From JACMLD01 sp038229695 (GTDB lineage Bacteria; Bacteroidota; Bacteroidia; Chitinophagales; Chitinophagaceae), in contig JBBROE010000042.1 in the NCBI GenBank assembly GCA_038229695.1, positions 1 to 30,448 of the forward strand: 30,448 nt of DNA, given 5' to 3'. The notes under the pieces are model-generated. The model was not told where the DNA came from. It was given only the letters and a program-made list of their open reading frames with translations, and did no database searches. Positions 7,622 through 15,978 of this stretch are shown here, piece by piece. The number at the start of each line of letters is the position of its first letter. Position 1 is the stretch's first letter. The position numbers were made by a program, and so were the translations under genes.

Positions 7622-7654
7622 ATCCCGTTCCACCCCCGGAGCGGGATTTTTTTT
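7622..7654 (+). terminator. Rho-independent terminator after ppiD
   Basis: ATCCCGTTCC at 7622-7631 pairs with GGAGCGGGAT at 7638-7647 (one T-G pair) around the loop ACCCCC, and eight thymines follow at 7647-7654. It starts 20 bases after the ppiD stop. Confidence 0.85.
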
Positions 7655-7698
7655 AGGAACCACCCAACCGCCTTGCGTCAATTTTGTTAATTTACAGT

Positions 7699-8223
7699 AT
7701 GGATGAAGGGATAAGCAATAAGGTGGCGGCAAGCGGGTTGGTGGAAATAGACCTGGAAAATTTTTATCCGCAGGAAAAAATCGCGGTATTCGACCTACGA
7801 CCGTACCTGTTCATGGACTTAATCCTGAAGGAAAAAGATTTCAGGGAGGCCTTACGCCAGTTCGATTTCTCCATTTTCAGCCATCAGACCGTAGCGGTAA
7901 CCTGTACAGCGGACGCTATTATACCGGTATGGGCGTATATGCTGGTAGCCAGTTATCTTCAACCGGTGGCGGATGAGCTGGTCCTGGGAAGTGCGGAAGA
8001 AATAACCCGCCAGCTTTTTCTGCGTAATATCAGGCGGCTCGATATCTCTGCTTATGAAGACAAGCGCGTAGTAATTAAAGGCTGCGGAGATTTGGACGTT
8101 GGTCCCTTTGCTTATTTTGAAATCACCACGTTGCTCCGGCCCGTCGCCCGCAGTATCATGTACGGCGAACCCTGCAGCACCGTTCCGGTCTTTAAGAAAT
8201 CTGCCACTCCCCCCTCCGCATAA
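7699..8223 (+). CDS. DUF2480 family protein
   Basis: The 174-residue cytoplasmic protein has no signal peptide or membrane segment. It matches the DUF2480 family found in Bacteroidota: NKVAASGLVEIDLENFYP at the start, FDLRPYLFMDLILKEKDFR, then TADAIIPVWAYMLVASYL, VVIKGCGDLDVGPFAYFE and SIMYGEPCSTVPVFKK at the end. The conserved cysteine motifs GCGD and GEPCS suggest metal or cofactor binding, but no function is established. I chose the ATG at 7699; an in-frame TTG five codons upstream is less likely. It sits between the ppiD terminator and a structured region, so it is probably transcribed alone and is not part of the operon that follows. Confidence 0.85.
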   Translation: MDEGISNKVAASGLVEIDLENFYPQEKIAVFDLRPYLFMDLILKEKDFREALRQFDFSIFSHQTVAVTCTADAIIPVWAYMLVASYLQPVADELVLGSAEEITRQLFLRNIRRLDISAYEDKRVVIKGCGDLDVGPFAYFEITTLLRPVARSIMYGEPCSTVPVFKKSATPPSA

Positions 8224-8235
8224 TTTCCTGTGCCC

Positions 8236-8277
8236 GCATACCGGATGATATTTCTCCTTCCGGCGGAAGGGGTATGC
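8236..8277 (+). terminator. Nested hairpin after the DUF2480 gene, possible terminator
   Basis: GCATACC (8236-8242) pairs with GGTATGC (8271-8277), enclosing CCTTCC-GGC-GGAAGG (8256-8270). A T-rich run (ATTTTTC) comes only about 10 bases later, so it is either a weak terminator or an mRNA 3'-end structure. It separates the DUF2480 gene from the accessory operon. Confidence 0.4.
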
Positions 8278-8339
8278 TATCCGGCTATTTTTCGGTAACG
8301 CCGGAAAAAAAAATACATTCAGCCTACTACTAAAGGGGT

Positions 8340-8370
8340 ATTGCCATATTTTTCTTCTGGTCTAACTTGG
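8340..8370 (+). promoter_or_regulatory. Candidate promoter of the five-gene accessory operon
   Basis: ATTG at 8340-8343 and TAACTTGG at 8363-8370 are 19 bases apart. They match the Bacteroidota TTTG / TAnnTTTG pattern with one mismatch in each box. Transcription would begin near 8377, leaving a leader of about 110 bases before the first ATG at 8487, long compared with other genes here. The leader contains the palindrome at 8422-8434. Confidence 0.4.
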
Positions 8371-8421
8371 CGTACACAATACCAGGTGCCGCGCCCCTGT
8401 GCCCTAAACCGTTCTATACTT

Positions 8422-8434
8422 CTGTACCGTACAG
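8422..8434. promoter_or_regulatory. Palindrome in the leader of the accessory operon
   Basis: CTGTAC-C-GTACAG is a perfect 6+6 inverted repeat with a one-base centre, placed between the candidate promoter and the first gene. It could be an operator. The following bases GCAGTAC partly repeat it, and the mnmG leader has a similar TTGTACCGCAGTACAA. No cognate regulator is encoded nearby. Confidence 0.3.
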
Positions 8435-8486
8435 CAGTACTACAAAGAAATATAACCGTCAGTGTTTCAATTTTACCCAAAGAGTC

Positions 8487-9779
8487 ATGTCAAAAATCAA
8501 GGTCTACATATCTTCTACTTATGTTGATCTGAAAGTTCACCGCCAGCAGGTCATCGATTTTTTCAATAAAAGAACTATCCGGGAAAACTTCGACCTGCTG
8601 AGCATGGAAGGCTATGTTGCCGATAACACGGTACCGGCTATCGAATGCATGGAAGATGTAAAGAATTGTTCCATTTACCTGCTGATCGTGGCCAATCGCT
8701 ACGGCTACATTCCGGTTACCAATAATCCCGGCAACCTCTCCATCACGGAAATGGAATACAATACGGCGAAACAGGACCCGCAGAAGACCATCCTTGCTTT
8801 TATTGCCGATGAAAATGATCCTGGCTTCCTGCCGGATGCTGATGATGACCTGGCGATAAAAAATCTAAAAAAGGAAAAACTCCAGCAATTTAAAACCCGG
8901 GTAAGGCAGGAACGGGTAACGAATCCTGAGCCATTCATATCACCCTTCCAGCTGGCCCTGCAGGTGGCAGAATCCCTCATGCGAAAATCCTTTGTCACCT
9001 GTAAGCTCGATACGGCGCGGACTTATTGCTGTGACCGGGTTCCCCAATTCTCACGGTTCCTGATGTCTCGCAACAGCAGCACCTTCAAAACAATAATCAT
9101 ATATGGCGACCGGAAAGAGCTTGGCCTCAACCTGATCAACCGCGTAAATATTTTTGCCCTCGATCTGCCTGAGGACTCGATACAGAACCAGTTGCTTGGC
9201 TTCGAAGATTTCCTGGTCAGTGAAACTTATGTGCAAAACAGGGACAGCCTGCTGGCCTATGTGTACGACAAATATTTTCCGGGGATGCTGCCACCCGTTA
9301 TGACCATGGATGTATTTCTCTCGGCATTCAAATCACTTCAGGAACCGCTGGTTATTGTCATCAGTTGTGACGCAGACATGTTTGAAGAAAGCCAGCTGAC
9401 GTTCACCACGCTATTCATCGATGAATTAAATAAATCAGCCGGCTCCTTTGATGGGCTGCCTATTTATTTATTCATTAACCTGGAAGACAACAACAACTCC
9501 GACCGGCTGCCCCAACAATTGCAGCAATTACAACGGTTGCCAGGCCAGGACCAATACCTGCTGGTGCTGCCGCGGTTGCAATCACTCTCCACGCAACTGA
9601 TTAAATCCTGGCTGATCAGTTATGTGACGCCTAACCCGGGCAACGCCGAACAACTGATGGACGCCTGTTTCAATAACCTCCCTGCACCGGTGAGCATGTA
9701 TGAAGCCAATAAAAAAATGCAGGCATTTATCTCGCTCGTCAATGCAGCCGATCCCACCATCTGCAATCTTCTTAATTAA
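8487..9779 (+). CDS. DUF4062 protein with an inactive-STAND-like C-terminal region
   Basis: The 430-residue cytoplasmic protein opens with a DUF4062 domain at about residues 3-110: KIKVYISSTYVDLKVHRQ, a central MEDVKNCSIYLLIVANRYGYIP and SITEMEYNTA. DUF4062 is a Rossmann-like domain often found at the N-terminus of STAND-type ATPases and in conflict proteins. From about residue 178 the rest (CDRVPQFSRF, TIIIYGDRKELGLNLINRV, PLVIVISCDADM, LPIYLFINLED) follows the layout of a STAND/P-loop NTPase, but the phosphate-binding loop is replaced by YGDRKELG with no GK[ST], so it should not hydrolyse NTP. This matches what has been called inactive STAND. The frame is open from a TTG at 8367, but homology begins at the ATG at 8487. 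It is first in the operon, 11 bases before the MoxR gene. Role inferred: adaptor or sensor. Confidence 0.75.
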   Translation: MSKIKVYISSTYVDLKVHRQQVIDFFNKRTIRENFDLLSMEGYVADNTVPAIECMEDVKNCSIYLLIVANRYGYIPVTNNPGNLSITEMEYNTAKQDPQKTILAFIADENDPGFLPDADDDLAIKNLKKEKLQQFKTRVRQERVTNPEPFISPFQLALQVAESLMRKSFVTCKLDTARTYCCDRVPQFSRFLMSRNSSTFKTIIIYGDRKELGLNLINRVNIFALDLPEDSIQNQLLGFEDFLVSETYVQNRDSLLAYVYDKYFPGMLPPVMTMDVFLSAFKSLQEPLVIVISCDADMFEESQLTFTTLFIDELNKSAGSFDGLPIYLFINLEDNNNSDRLPQQLQQLQRLPGQDQYLLVLPRLQSLSTQLIKSWLISYVTPNPGNAEQLMDACFNNLPAPVSMYEANKKMQAFISLVNAADPTICNLLN

Positions 9780-9790
9780 AATAAGCTTTT

Positions 9791-10759
9791 ATGCAAATAG
9801 ATATTGGAACCATCTACCTCAATAATAACCCGGTGGATTATGTTGCTGATGATGGCTTAATCAGGGCACTTGAAATTGCGATAGCGCTTGGCAAACCGCT
9901 CCTGATTTCCGGCGAACCAGGAACCGGCAAAACCAAACTCGCTGATTTCGCCGCCATGCAACTGGCCGGGCAGACAGGTGGTCAACCCCATGCATTCCTT
10001 GATAAACCTTTTGTCTTCAATACAAAATCAACCTCTGTTTCTACCGACCTGTTTTATTTCTACGATGCGGTAAGTCACTTTCGCAGCCAGCATGCGGAGA
10101 CCAGTACGGAACAATTCATTGAGCTGAAACCGATGGGCCTTGCTATCGCACAGACGCACGGGTTAAACAGTCCCGACCTCGATATGATCAGGAAATTAAA
10201 CAACCTGTCTCCGGAATGGATTAAGCCGGATCCGCGCAGCTCGGTCGTGCTAATCGACGAAATCGATAAGGCGCCAAGGGAATTCCCCAATGACCTGCTG
10301 AACGAAATCGAAAACTACCGGTTCGATATCAAAGAAATGAATGCCAGTGTCACCCGCTGCCCCGGAGAATGCCGGATTCTCGTCATTATGACCAGCAATT
10401 CCGAGAAAAACCTGCCCAATGCCTTTCTACGCCGATGCGTATTTTATCATATCAGTTTCCCGGATAAGGAAAAACTGCTCGCCATCGCAAAAAAACGACT
10501 CACCATCAATAACGGAACGTACGATGATTTGATCCTCAAAGCGATTGATGAATTCAACAGTATCCGCAGCCGGGCCGTGAATAAAAAACCGTCTACCTCC
10601 GAATTCCTGGACTGGATTAACCTCCTGCAGTATTATAAACTACTCAACAACGAAAGCTTTAAACCCGGGAACACCGATCCGGTTTTTGCGGCGGCAAAAG
10701 GAACTTTGGTGAAAAACTTTGAGGACCAGGTGATCCTCAATAACACTGCCGCTACATAA
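9791..10759 (+). CDS. MoxR-family AAA+ ATPase
   Basis: The 322-residue cytoplasmic ATPase has Walker A GEPGTGKT at 41-48, Walker B VVLIDEIDKA at 152-161, sensor 1 TSN at 201-203 and the arginine pair in AFLRRC at 211-216. These are the MoxR/CoxD hallmarks. MoxR ATPases act as chaperone-like remodelling rings that pair with proteins carrying vWA domains. The next gene supplies a vWA-like and CoxE-like partner, so the two probably form one machine. The segment between Walker A and Walker B is about 100 residues, longer than in small MoxR proteins, with an insertion near residues 93-145. It is 11 bases after the DUF4062 gene and 14 bases before the membrane protein gene, consistent with translational coupling. 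Confidence 0.9.
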   Translation: MQIDIGTIYLNNNPVDYVADDGLIRALEIAIALGKPLLISGEPGTGKTKLADFAAMQLAGQTGGQPHAFLDKPFVFNTKSTSVSTDLFYFYDAVSHFRSQHAETSTEQFIELKPMGLAIAQTHGLNSPDLDMIRKLNNLSPEWIKPDPRSSVVLIDEIDKAPREFPNDLLNEIENYRFDIKEMNASVTRCPGECRILVIMTSNSEKNLPNAFLRRCVFYHISFPDKEKLLAIAKKRLTINNGTYDDLILKAIDEFNSIRSRAVNKKPSTSEFLDWINLLQYYKLLNNESFKPGNTDPVFAAAKGTLVKNFEDQVILNNTAAT

Positions 10760-10773
10760 TTTATGCGCTGGGA

Positions 10774-13700
10774 ATGACCACTGACCTCCATAACCCAAAC
10801 TGCCAGCCGGCAGTCGCGACCCACCTGCCCATGGGCGGCCTGCTTGATCTGCTTAATAGCAACGGGTTTACCGTAAAACCCGAAGACTATATAGAATTGC
10901 TTAAAATTACAGAGCGCTTTGGCTCCGCAGATATCGATCAGACTGCCCGTTGGATATGCCCGGCCATAGTCACCAGCGAACAGGAACAGGAAAAATTTTA
11001 TCACCTCGTTGAGCAGTACAAAGCGAATGCTGCACTTCCCCCATGCCCGACTCCGGCCGAACGCTACGGGCCAGTCAGCAAATACTACCGTCTGCTGCTA
11101 ATCTTACTGGTGCCGGTTTTCCTGCTGATCTATAATTACTCAACCCGTATCACCTGTGTACTGAATGAGCCTCAAAAAAACCGCACGGTGGCTGTCAATA
11201 AATCAATCGTTCTGGATGCCAGCCCGTTATTGCAGCATTGCGGATCCGACACCGGTATCATAACCTGCCGATGGGTTTTCGACGACGACGGTTCGATTTA
11301 TTCGGGGTCCCGTGCAGTACATACTTTTCGCCGCGCAGGAAACTTCCTGGTCGTCCGCCACTTTTCTTCTTCTGCTGTGAACCTGACAGTCAAATCCGAC
11401 AGTCTTCGGATCGAGGCCTGTGACCACCTCCCCACCCTGCAACTCACGGCATTTTCAGGAGCAATCTCTGCCCGGCTGCCGGTGACGTTAACGGCTGTTA
11501 CGGGGGGAGACACCAGCGGAATTACCGGCTACCAGTGGTCCGTACATGATAGTGTCTTTTCTACCAGCGGCCCGCAGGCTGCCAATGTCGTTTTTCCGGC
11601 AGAAGGTTTTTATACGGTTGAATGCCGTGCGGTGGCGGGTACCGTCAGCTCGCCCTGTACGGTTGTTGCCCGCGATAATATCCAGGTGGTGGGAAGAGAC
11701 AAAAACTACCAGGCCGTGTTCTCTGCACCGCTGCAAAAGAAATTTGCAGGAAAGCCGGTGGCGCGCGGCTGGGTAAGTTTACTCTTGCTTGTTGTAGCGG
11801 CATCCGGCCTGGTATTTCCTTTTATCTCATCAATGCGCAGGAAAAAACTGACCGCAACACCTCCTGCCGGCAAGCCGTCCACCGCAACAGGTCCTTACGA
11901 GATTCCTTTTGCGTCAGCCACCGAACTGCTGCAGCGGGAACCCCTGCTGCGGCGCATTATGCTCCAGATGCGGTACCAGGCGGCGGAAGAGACTTATCTC
12001 CTGAACATCAATGCTACCATCAATTCTATCATCACTGCGGGAGGAAGTCCGCAACTGGTTTTTGCGCCCAGGAAAAAACAACAAAACTATTTGTTGCTGG
12101 TAGAACGGATCAATACAAAGGGCATGATGCCCCGTCTTTTCGAAGCGTTGGCGAAAACGCTCGATGCCGAAGGATTGCCAGCCGACCTGTTTTTTTATGA
12201 CAAGAACTTTACCTGCTTTAACGACAAGCATCCGGCCGGCATCTCTTTAAACCGCCTGGCCAACACCCGCCAGCAGGACGTGCTGCTGATCATGGGAACC
12301 GGCTACAACCTCGTTTACCCGGTTTACCCGGAAATGGAAGAAAAACACTGGAAGGATTTATCGCGGTGGCAAAAGAAAGCCCTGATCACCCCGGTTCCGT
12401 TCAGGGAATGGTCAGTAAAAGAAACTGTACTGCGTCAATGGCTAATCGTTTTGCCTGCCGATATTATGGCCCTTGGTTTCTTAATACCGGCATTGCGGGA
12501 AAACACGCGGATTAGCACCGCCCTGCTGGAAACCTCCGTTGCCCCTGTGACGGCTCACCGGGACACCGACTTCCGGGAGGTAGCATCGCTCCAGGAATAC
12601 CTTGGTGACGAATACCTCTTTCAGTGGCTCTGCGCAATTTGTATTTATCCCAAACTCCGCTGGGAATTACTCCTCGAAATCGGGAAAGTGATATTGGATA
12701 AATACGGTAAACCAGAGTGCCTTAATTACAGTAACCTGCTGAAGCTTTGTCGTATTACCTGGGTGCAGCAGGGTGTTTTTCCGCAGGCTACCAGGCTCGA
12801 GCTCCTGAAAAAGCTGCAAGTTGGTAACGAGCTGGCCGCCCGTGAAAAATTGCTCGAGCTGCTGAACTATTCCGGCACTATTTACGGTGAGGGTAACCGG
12901 TTTTTTGAAGAAGAGAAGCTGCGGCTGATCATTACCAATCAGTTCATTTTACAGGCAGGAAATCAAACCAGGTATTTCCGGTACAATAACAGCCGGAAGG
13001 CATTCCGGAAGTTGTGGCTGAAGGATGCGCTTTTTGATGCGCCGCTGAAAAAATACCTGGATAAAAAGCCGGGGGATAACTGGACTACGCCACTTGCCGG
13101 ACATCGGGGTTCTGTTGGGGCTTCGCTGTATTTTTCACAGGGAAAAAAGGTGGCCACGCGGAAACGAACCATGATCCGCCTCATCTCTTTCACCTCTGCG
13201 TTAGTGGCAACAGGAGCATGGTTGTTCCTGATGTACGGAAACCGGGGCAGCGGCCGGATTTCTTTCCCCATGTTGCAGTCTTATCAATATCCCGAATCCG
13301 TTCCTGTGGATTTTATGGTCACCAAAAGTTTCGCGGCCTGTGCCGACACATCCGGCAACCGGTTTCGCCAGCTCGACGGCTACCTGCAGCTCGGCAATAC
13401 CAAATACCCGATGCAGTATTCGGCAGCTACCGGCTTAGCGGGCTTCCGGCTTCCGTACCAGCGTATGGCGCTGGGCACAGCAACCATATTGTTTGCCTGG
13501 GAAATTAACAGGACGGCCTCGGCGACGCTGGATCTGACCGGTGATATTCCTGGTTCTGTACAGATATCCTGCGCGGAAGGTAATCCCGCTTTGCGAAAGC
13601 CGCTCGAGGTTCGCTTTAATGATTCTTCAGGCTACGAAAAACAGGCTTCCCGGCTAAGCAGTATCCTGAACGGGTATACTATCAACACCGTTTACGAACC

Positions 13701-14733
13701 ATTTAACGATCCTTCTAAACTAGTCTATCATGCACAACAGGACAAACCTGTAGCTGACTCCATCGTAGGGATGGTAGAACGGGACTTCGGATCGCCAATC
13801 CGTGAGATATACTTGCCATCGAAGAAGAAAATGTTGTATTTCGGGCCGCCGCAACTTTTTGTAAATACGCGCACTTCGCTCAAAGCGGATAGCAGCAAGG
13901 CGGTCGCCACAGTACATCAGCAATCCGACTATTATCATGCGATGGCCGATAATCTCTTCATGAAAAAGCAAAATGGTGCAGCCCTGATGCAGTACCAGCT
14001 TGCCATTGAAGGCGATCCCACGGATGCACTGGCATGGTACCAGTCAGGGGTATGCTACGAATTGCTGGGGGATAAGCATATTCCAGAAGCTATCAGTGCC
14101 TATTCCGCTGCGATCCGCATCAGGCCGTCGGATCCCGATTATTATTACCGCCGGGCTACCCTGGAATTCTCGGAAAAAAAATACAAAGCCGCCATCGCCG
14201 ACCATAACCAGGTCATTGTCCACTCGGACAAATCCAATCCCGGCACCTCCTATACATCGGCCTATTACTACCGGGGTAAATCAAAGCTCGCCGTGAACGA
14301 TGTCTCCGGTGCATGCAACGATTTTAAACAGGCGGCCGATCTCGGTATGCAGGAGGCAACGCGGGACTTCGGCTCCTACTGTGCAGTGCAGGACAGTGCC
14401 GGTACAAACCAGGTCATCCGGCAGAAGCGGGTGCCGTTTGCCAACCAGCAAAAGCAGCAGGGGGCTGTCCCGGGCGATATCACCCCGGCACAACTGGTGA
14501 GCTGGCTGATGGAAGTCGCTTACGGAAAAATAACTGGGGCTGATCTGATCAAAAGCCTGGGTGGAGACCTGCCCGTTCAGTTCAACGGGGAAAGTATAAC
14601 GGTATCGGATATGTGTAAACGGCTGGTGGCTACGGAAAATATTGCTGTACTCAAGGCTGAGCTGGTGAAGGATAATTATGACCTGCTGACTGGGTTAAAA
14701 GTTACCACCGCCAACGCCCCCTCTAAAAAGTAA
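10774..14733 (+). CDS. Large three-helix membrane protein: CoxE-like N-terminus, PKD-like, vWA-like and TPR regions
   Basis: The 1319-residue protein has no close relative I can name. Residues 20-85 (LLDLLNSNGFTVKPEDYIEL to EQEKFYHLVEQY) resemble the helical N-terminus of CoxE/vWA proteins. Helix 1 is at 105-121. Two PKD/Ig-like segments at about 128-305 would be periplasmic. Helix 2 is at 332-354, followed by the basic MRRKK. The cytoplasmic part at about 375-800 contains a vWA-like Rossmannoid region (NYLLLVERI, DLFFYD, DVLLIMGTG, LPADIMALGF) without an intact DxSxS metal site, then helical segments. Helix 3 is at 801-821. The last third, placed outside by the positive-inside rule, has a beta-rich segment, a possible LytR-C-like region (950-1030), TPRs (1050-1195) and a helical end domain. 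It is the likely MoxR partner and may link the envelope to the cytosolic effectors. Confidence 0.7.
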   Translation: MTTDLHNPNCQPAVATHLPMGGLLDLLNSNGFTVKPEDYIELLKITERFGSADIDQTARWICPAIVTSEQEQEKFYHLVEQYKANAALPPCPTPAERYGPVSKYYRLLLILLVPVFLLIYNYSTRITCVLNEPQKNRTVAVNKSIVLDASPLLQHCGSDTGIITCRWVFDDDGSIYSGSRAVHTFRRAGNFLVVRHFSSSAVNLTVKSDSLRIEACDHLPTLQLTAFSGAISARLPVTLTAVTGGDTSGITGYQWSVHDSVFSTSGPQAANVVFPAEGFYTVECRAVAGTVSSPCTVVARDNIQVVGRDKNYQAVFSAPLQKKFAGKPVARGWVSLLLLVVAASGLVFPFISSMRRKKLTATPPAGKPSTATGPYEIPFASATELLQREPLLRRIMLQMRYQAAEETYLLNINATINSIITAGGSPQLVFAPRKKQQNYLLLVERINTKGMMPRLFEALAKTLDAEGLPADLFFYDKNFTCFNDKHPAGISLNRLANTRQQDVLLIMGTGYNLVYPVYPEMEEKHWKDLSRWQKKALITPVPFREWSVKETVLRQWLIVLPADIMALGFLIPALRENTRISTALLETSVAPVTAHRDTDFREVASLQEYLGDEYLFQWLCAICIYPKLRWELLLEIGKVILDKYGKPECLNYSNLLKLCRITWVQQGVFPQATRLELLKKLQVGNELAAREKLLELLNYSGTIYGEGNRFFEEEKLRLIITNQFILQAGNQTRYFRYNNSRKAFRKLWLKDALFDAPLKKYLDKKPGDNWTTPLAGHRGSVGASLYFSQGKKVATRKRTMIRLISFTSALVATGAWLFLMYGNRGSGRISFPMLQSYQYPESVPVDFMVTKSFAACADTSGNRFRQLDGYLQLGNTKYPMQYSAATGLAGFRLPYQRMALGTATILFAWEINRTASATLDLTGDIPGSVQISCAEGNPALRKPLEVRFNDSSGYEKQASRLSSILNGYTINTVYEPFNDPSKLVYHAQQDKPVADSIVGMVERDFGSPIREIYLPSKKKMLYFGPPQLFVNTRTSLKADSSKAVATVHQQSDYYHAMADNLFMKKQNGAALMQYQLAIEGDPTDALAWYQSGVCYELLGDKHIPEAISAYSAAIRIRPSDPDYYYRRATLEFSEKKYKAAIADHNQVIVHSDKSNPGTSYTSAYYYRGKSKLAVNDVSGACNDFKQAADLGMQEATRDFGSYCAVQDSAGTNQVIRQKRVPFANQQKQQGAVPGDITPAQLVSWLMEVAYGKITGADLIKSLGGDLPVQFNGESITVSDMCKRLVATENIAVLKAELVKDNYDLLTGLKVTTANAPSKK

Positions 14734-14763
14734 ACTATTTCCTTCATCATAAAATAATCAATC

Positions 14764-15942
14764 ATGTCACTTTCTGCACACCTCAGCAATTCGAATGGTC
14801 CTAAAAGAATACTGGCGCTGGACGGCGGCGGCATCCGCGGAGCGCTTACCCTTGGCTATCTGCAACGCATCGAGGATATACTGAGGCAGCAGCGCGACAG
14901 TGATCCGGATTTTGCCCTGAGCGATTATTTTGACCTGATCGGCGGCACCAGCACTGGTTCCATCATCGCTTCCTGCCTGGCCACCGGTATGAAAGTGGCG
15001 GAAATCAGGGACATGTACATGAGCCTCGGCGGAAAAATCTTCGGTAAAAAATATAAATGGTGGAATATTTTCCAGGTAGACAGCCTGCTGCATGCCAGTT
15101 ACGACCAGGCCCCGCTGGAAGAAGAACTCAGGAAAGTTTTTGGCGATATCATGCTCGGCAGCGACCACATTAAAACCGGGCTTTGCATTATTGCCAAAAG
15201 AGCGGATACGAACAGCGTCTGGCCGCTGATTAACCATCCCGGCGGAAAATATTATGACTCCCCCGACGGCAGGAACAAAGACATCCTGTTGTGGAAGGCG
15301 GTGCGGGCCAGCGCTGCTGCACCTACTTATTTTCTTCCGCAGGTCATCGATGTAGGGGGCGCAATGGGCAAGGCCGCTTTCGTGGATGGCGGCGTTAGTA
15401 TGGCCAATAACCCTGCTCTCCAGCTGCTGATGGTCGCTACGCTGCAGGGATTTCCTTTTCACTGGAAGATGGGCGACAGCAATATCCTGCTGGTATCGGT
15501 AGGGACCGGTATGAGCCGCTGGGAAAAATTGCCCGACAACGTGGAGAAAAATAATTTATTAAACTGGGCACAGCAGATACCGGATATGCTGATGCAGGAT
15601 GCGAGCTGGCATAACCAGGCTATCCTGCAGTGGCTTTCCTCCTGTGAAACACGCTGGCAGATCGATGCGGAAACGGGTGACTTAAGCAAAGACCTCATCA
15701 CTTCCGGCGGAGATAACAAAGCCCTGCTCTCCTACCTGCGCTACAACTGCTGGCTGGATGCCGACCACCTCAGCACCCTTATGAAAAAGCCGTATTCCGG
15801 CAAGGAAGTAGCTGATCTGGTTGAAATGAGCAACGCGGCGAGCCGGTTTGAACTCTATGACATCGGTACCCGCGACGCTGCCGAAAAAGTACAGGACATT
15901 CATTTCCCAACCAGCTTCCTGCCGGCAAAGGAAACCGCATGA
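14764..15942 (+). CDS. Patatin-like phospholipase
   Basis: The 392-residue enzyme has every catalytic element of the patatin fold: the oxyanion-hole glycines in LDGGGIRG (residues 19-26), the nucleophile serine S63 in GTSTG (61-65) and the dyad aspartate D208 in VDGG (207-210). Patatins hydrolyse acyl chains from membrane lipids. Bacterial relatives such as CapV are effectors that damage the host cell's own membrane when activated. There is no signal peptide or membrane helix, so it would act from the cytosol. The region after about 240 is a helical C-terminal part of unknown fold that may receive the activating signal. It lies 30 bases downstream of the large membrane protein gene in the same operon. 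No cyclic-nucleotide synthase is present, so it is not a plain CBASS effector. Confidence 0.88.
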   Translation: MSLSAHLSNSNGPKRILALDGGGIRGALTLGYLQRIEDILRQQRDSDPDFALSDYFDLIGGTSTGSIIASCLATGMKVAEIRDMYMSLGGKIFGKKYKWWNIFQVDSLLHASYDQAPLEEELRKVFGDIMLGSDHIKTGLCIIAKRADTNSVWPLINHPGGKYYDSPDGRNKDILLWKAVRASAAAPTYFLPQVIDVGGAMGKAAFVDGGVSMANNPALQLLMVATLQGFPFHWKMGDSNILLVSVGTGMSRWEKLPDNVEKNNLLNWAQQIPDMLMQDASWHNQAILQWLSSCETRWQIDAETGDLSKDLITSGGDNKALLSYLRYNCWLDADHLSTLMKKPYSGKEVADLVEMSNAASRFELYDIGTRDAAEKVQDIHFPTSFLPAKETA

Positions 15943-15978
15943 TCAATGGATTAATATTCATCCTTTCAAACAATACAA

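Noticed and set aside
14767..15462. Minus-strand open frame (231 codons) opposite the patatin gene
   Set aside because: The patatin frame has all catalytic motifs; the antisense product shows none.
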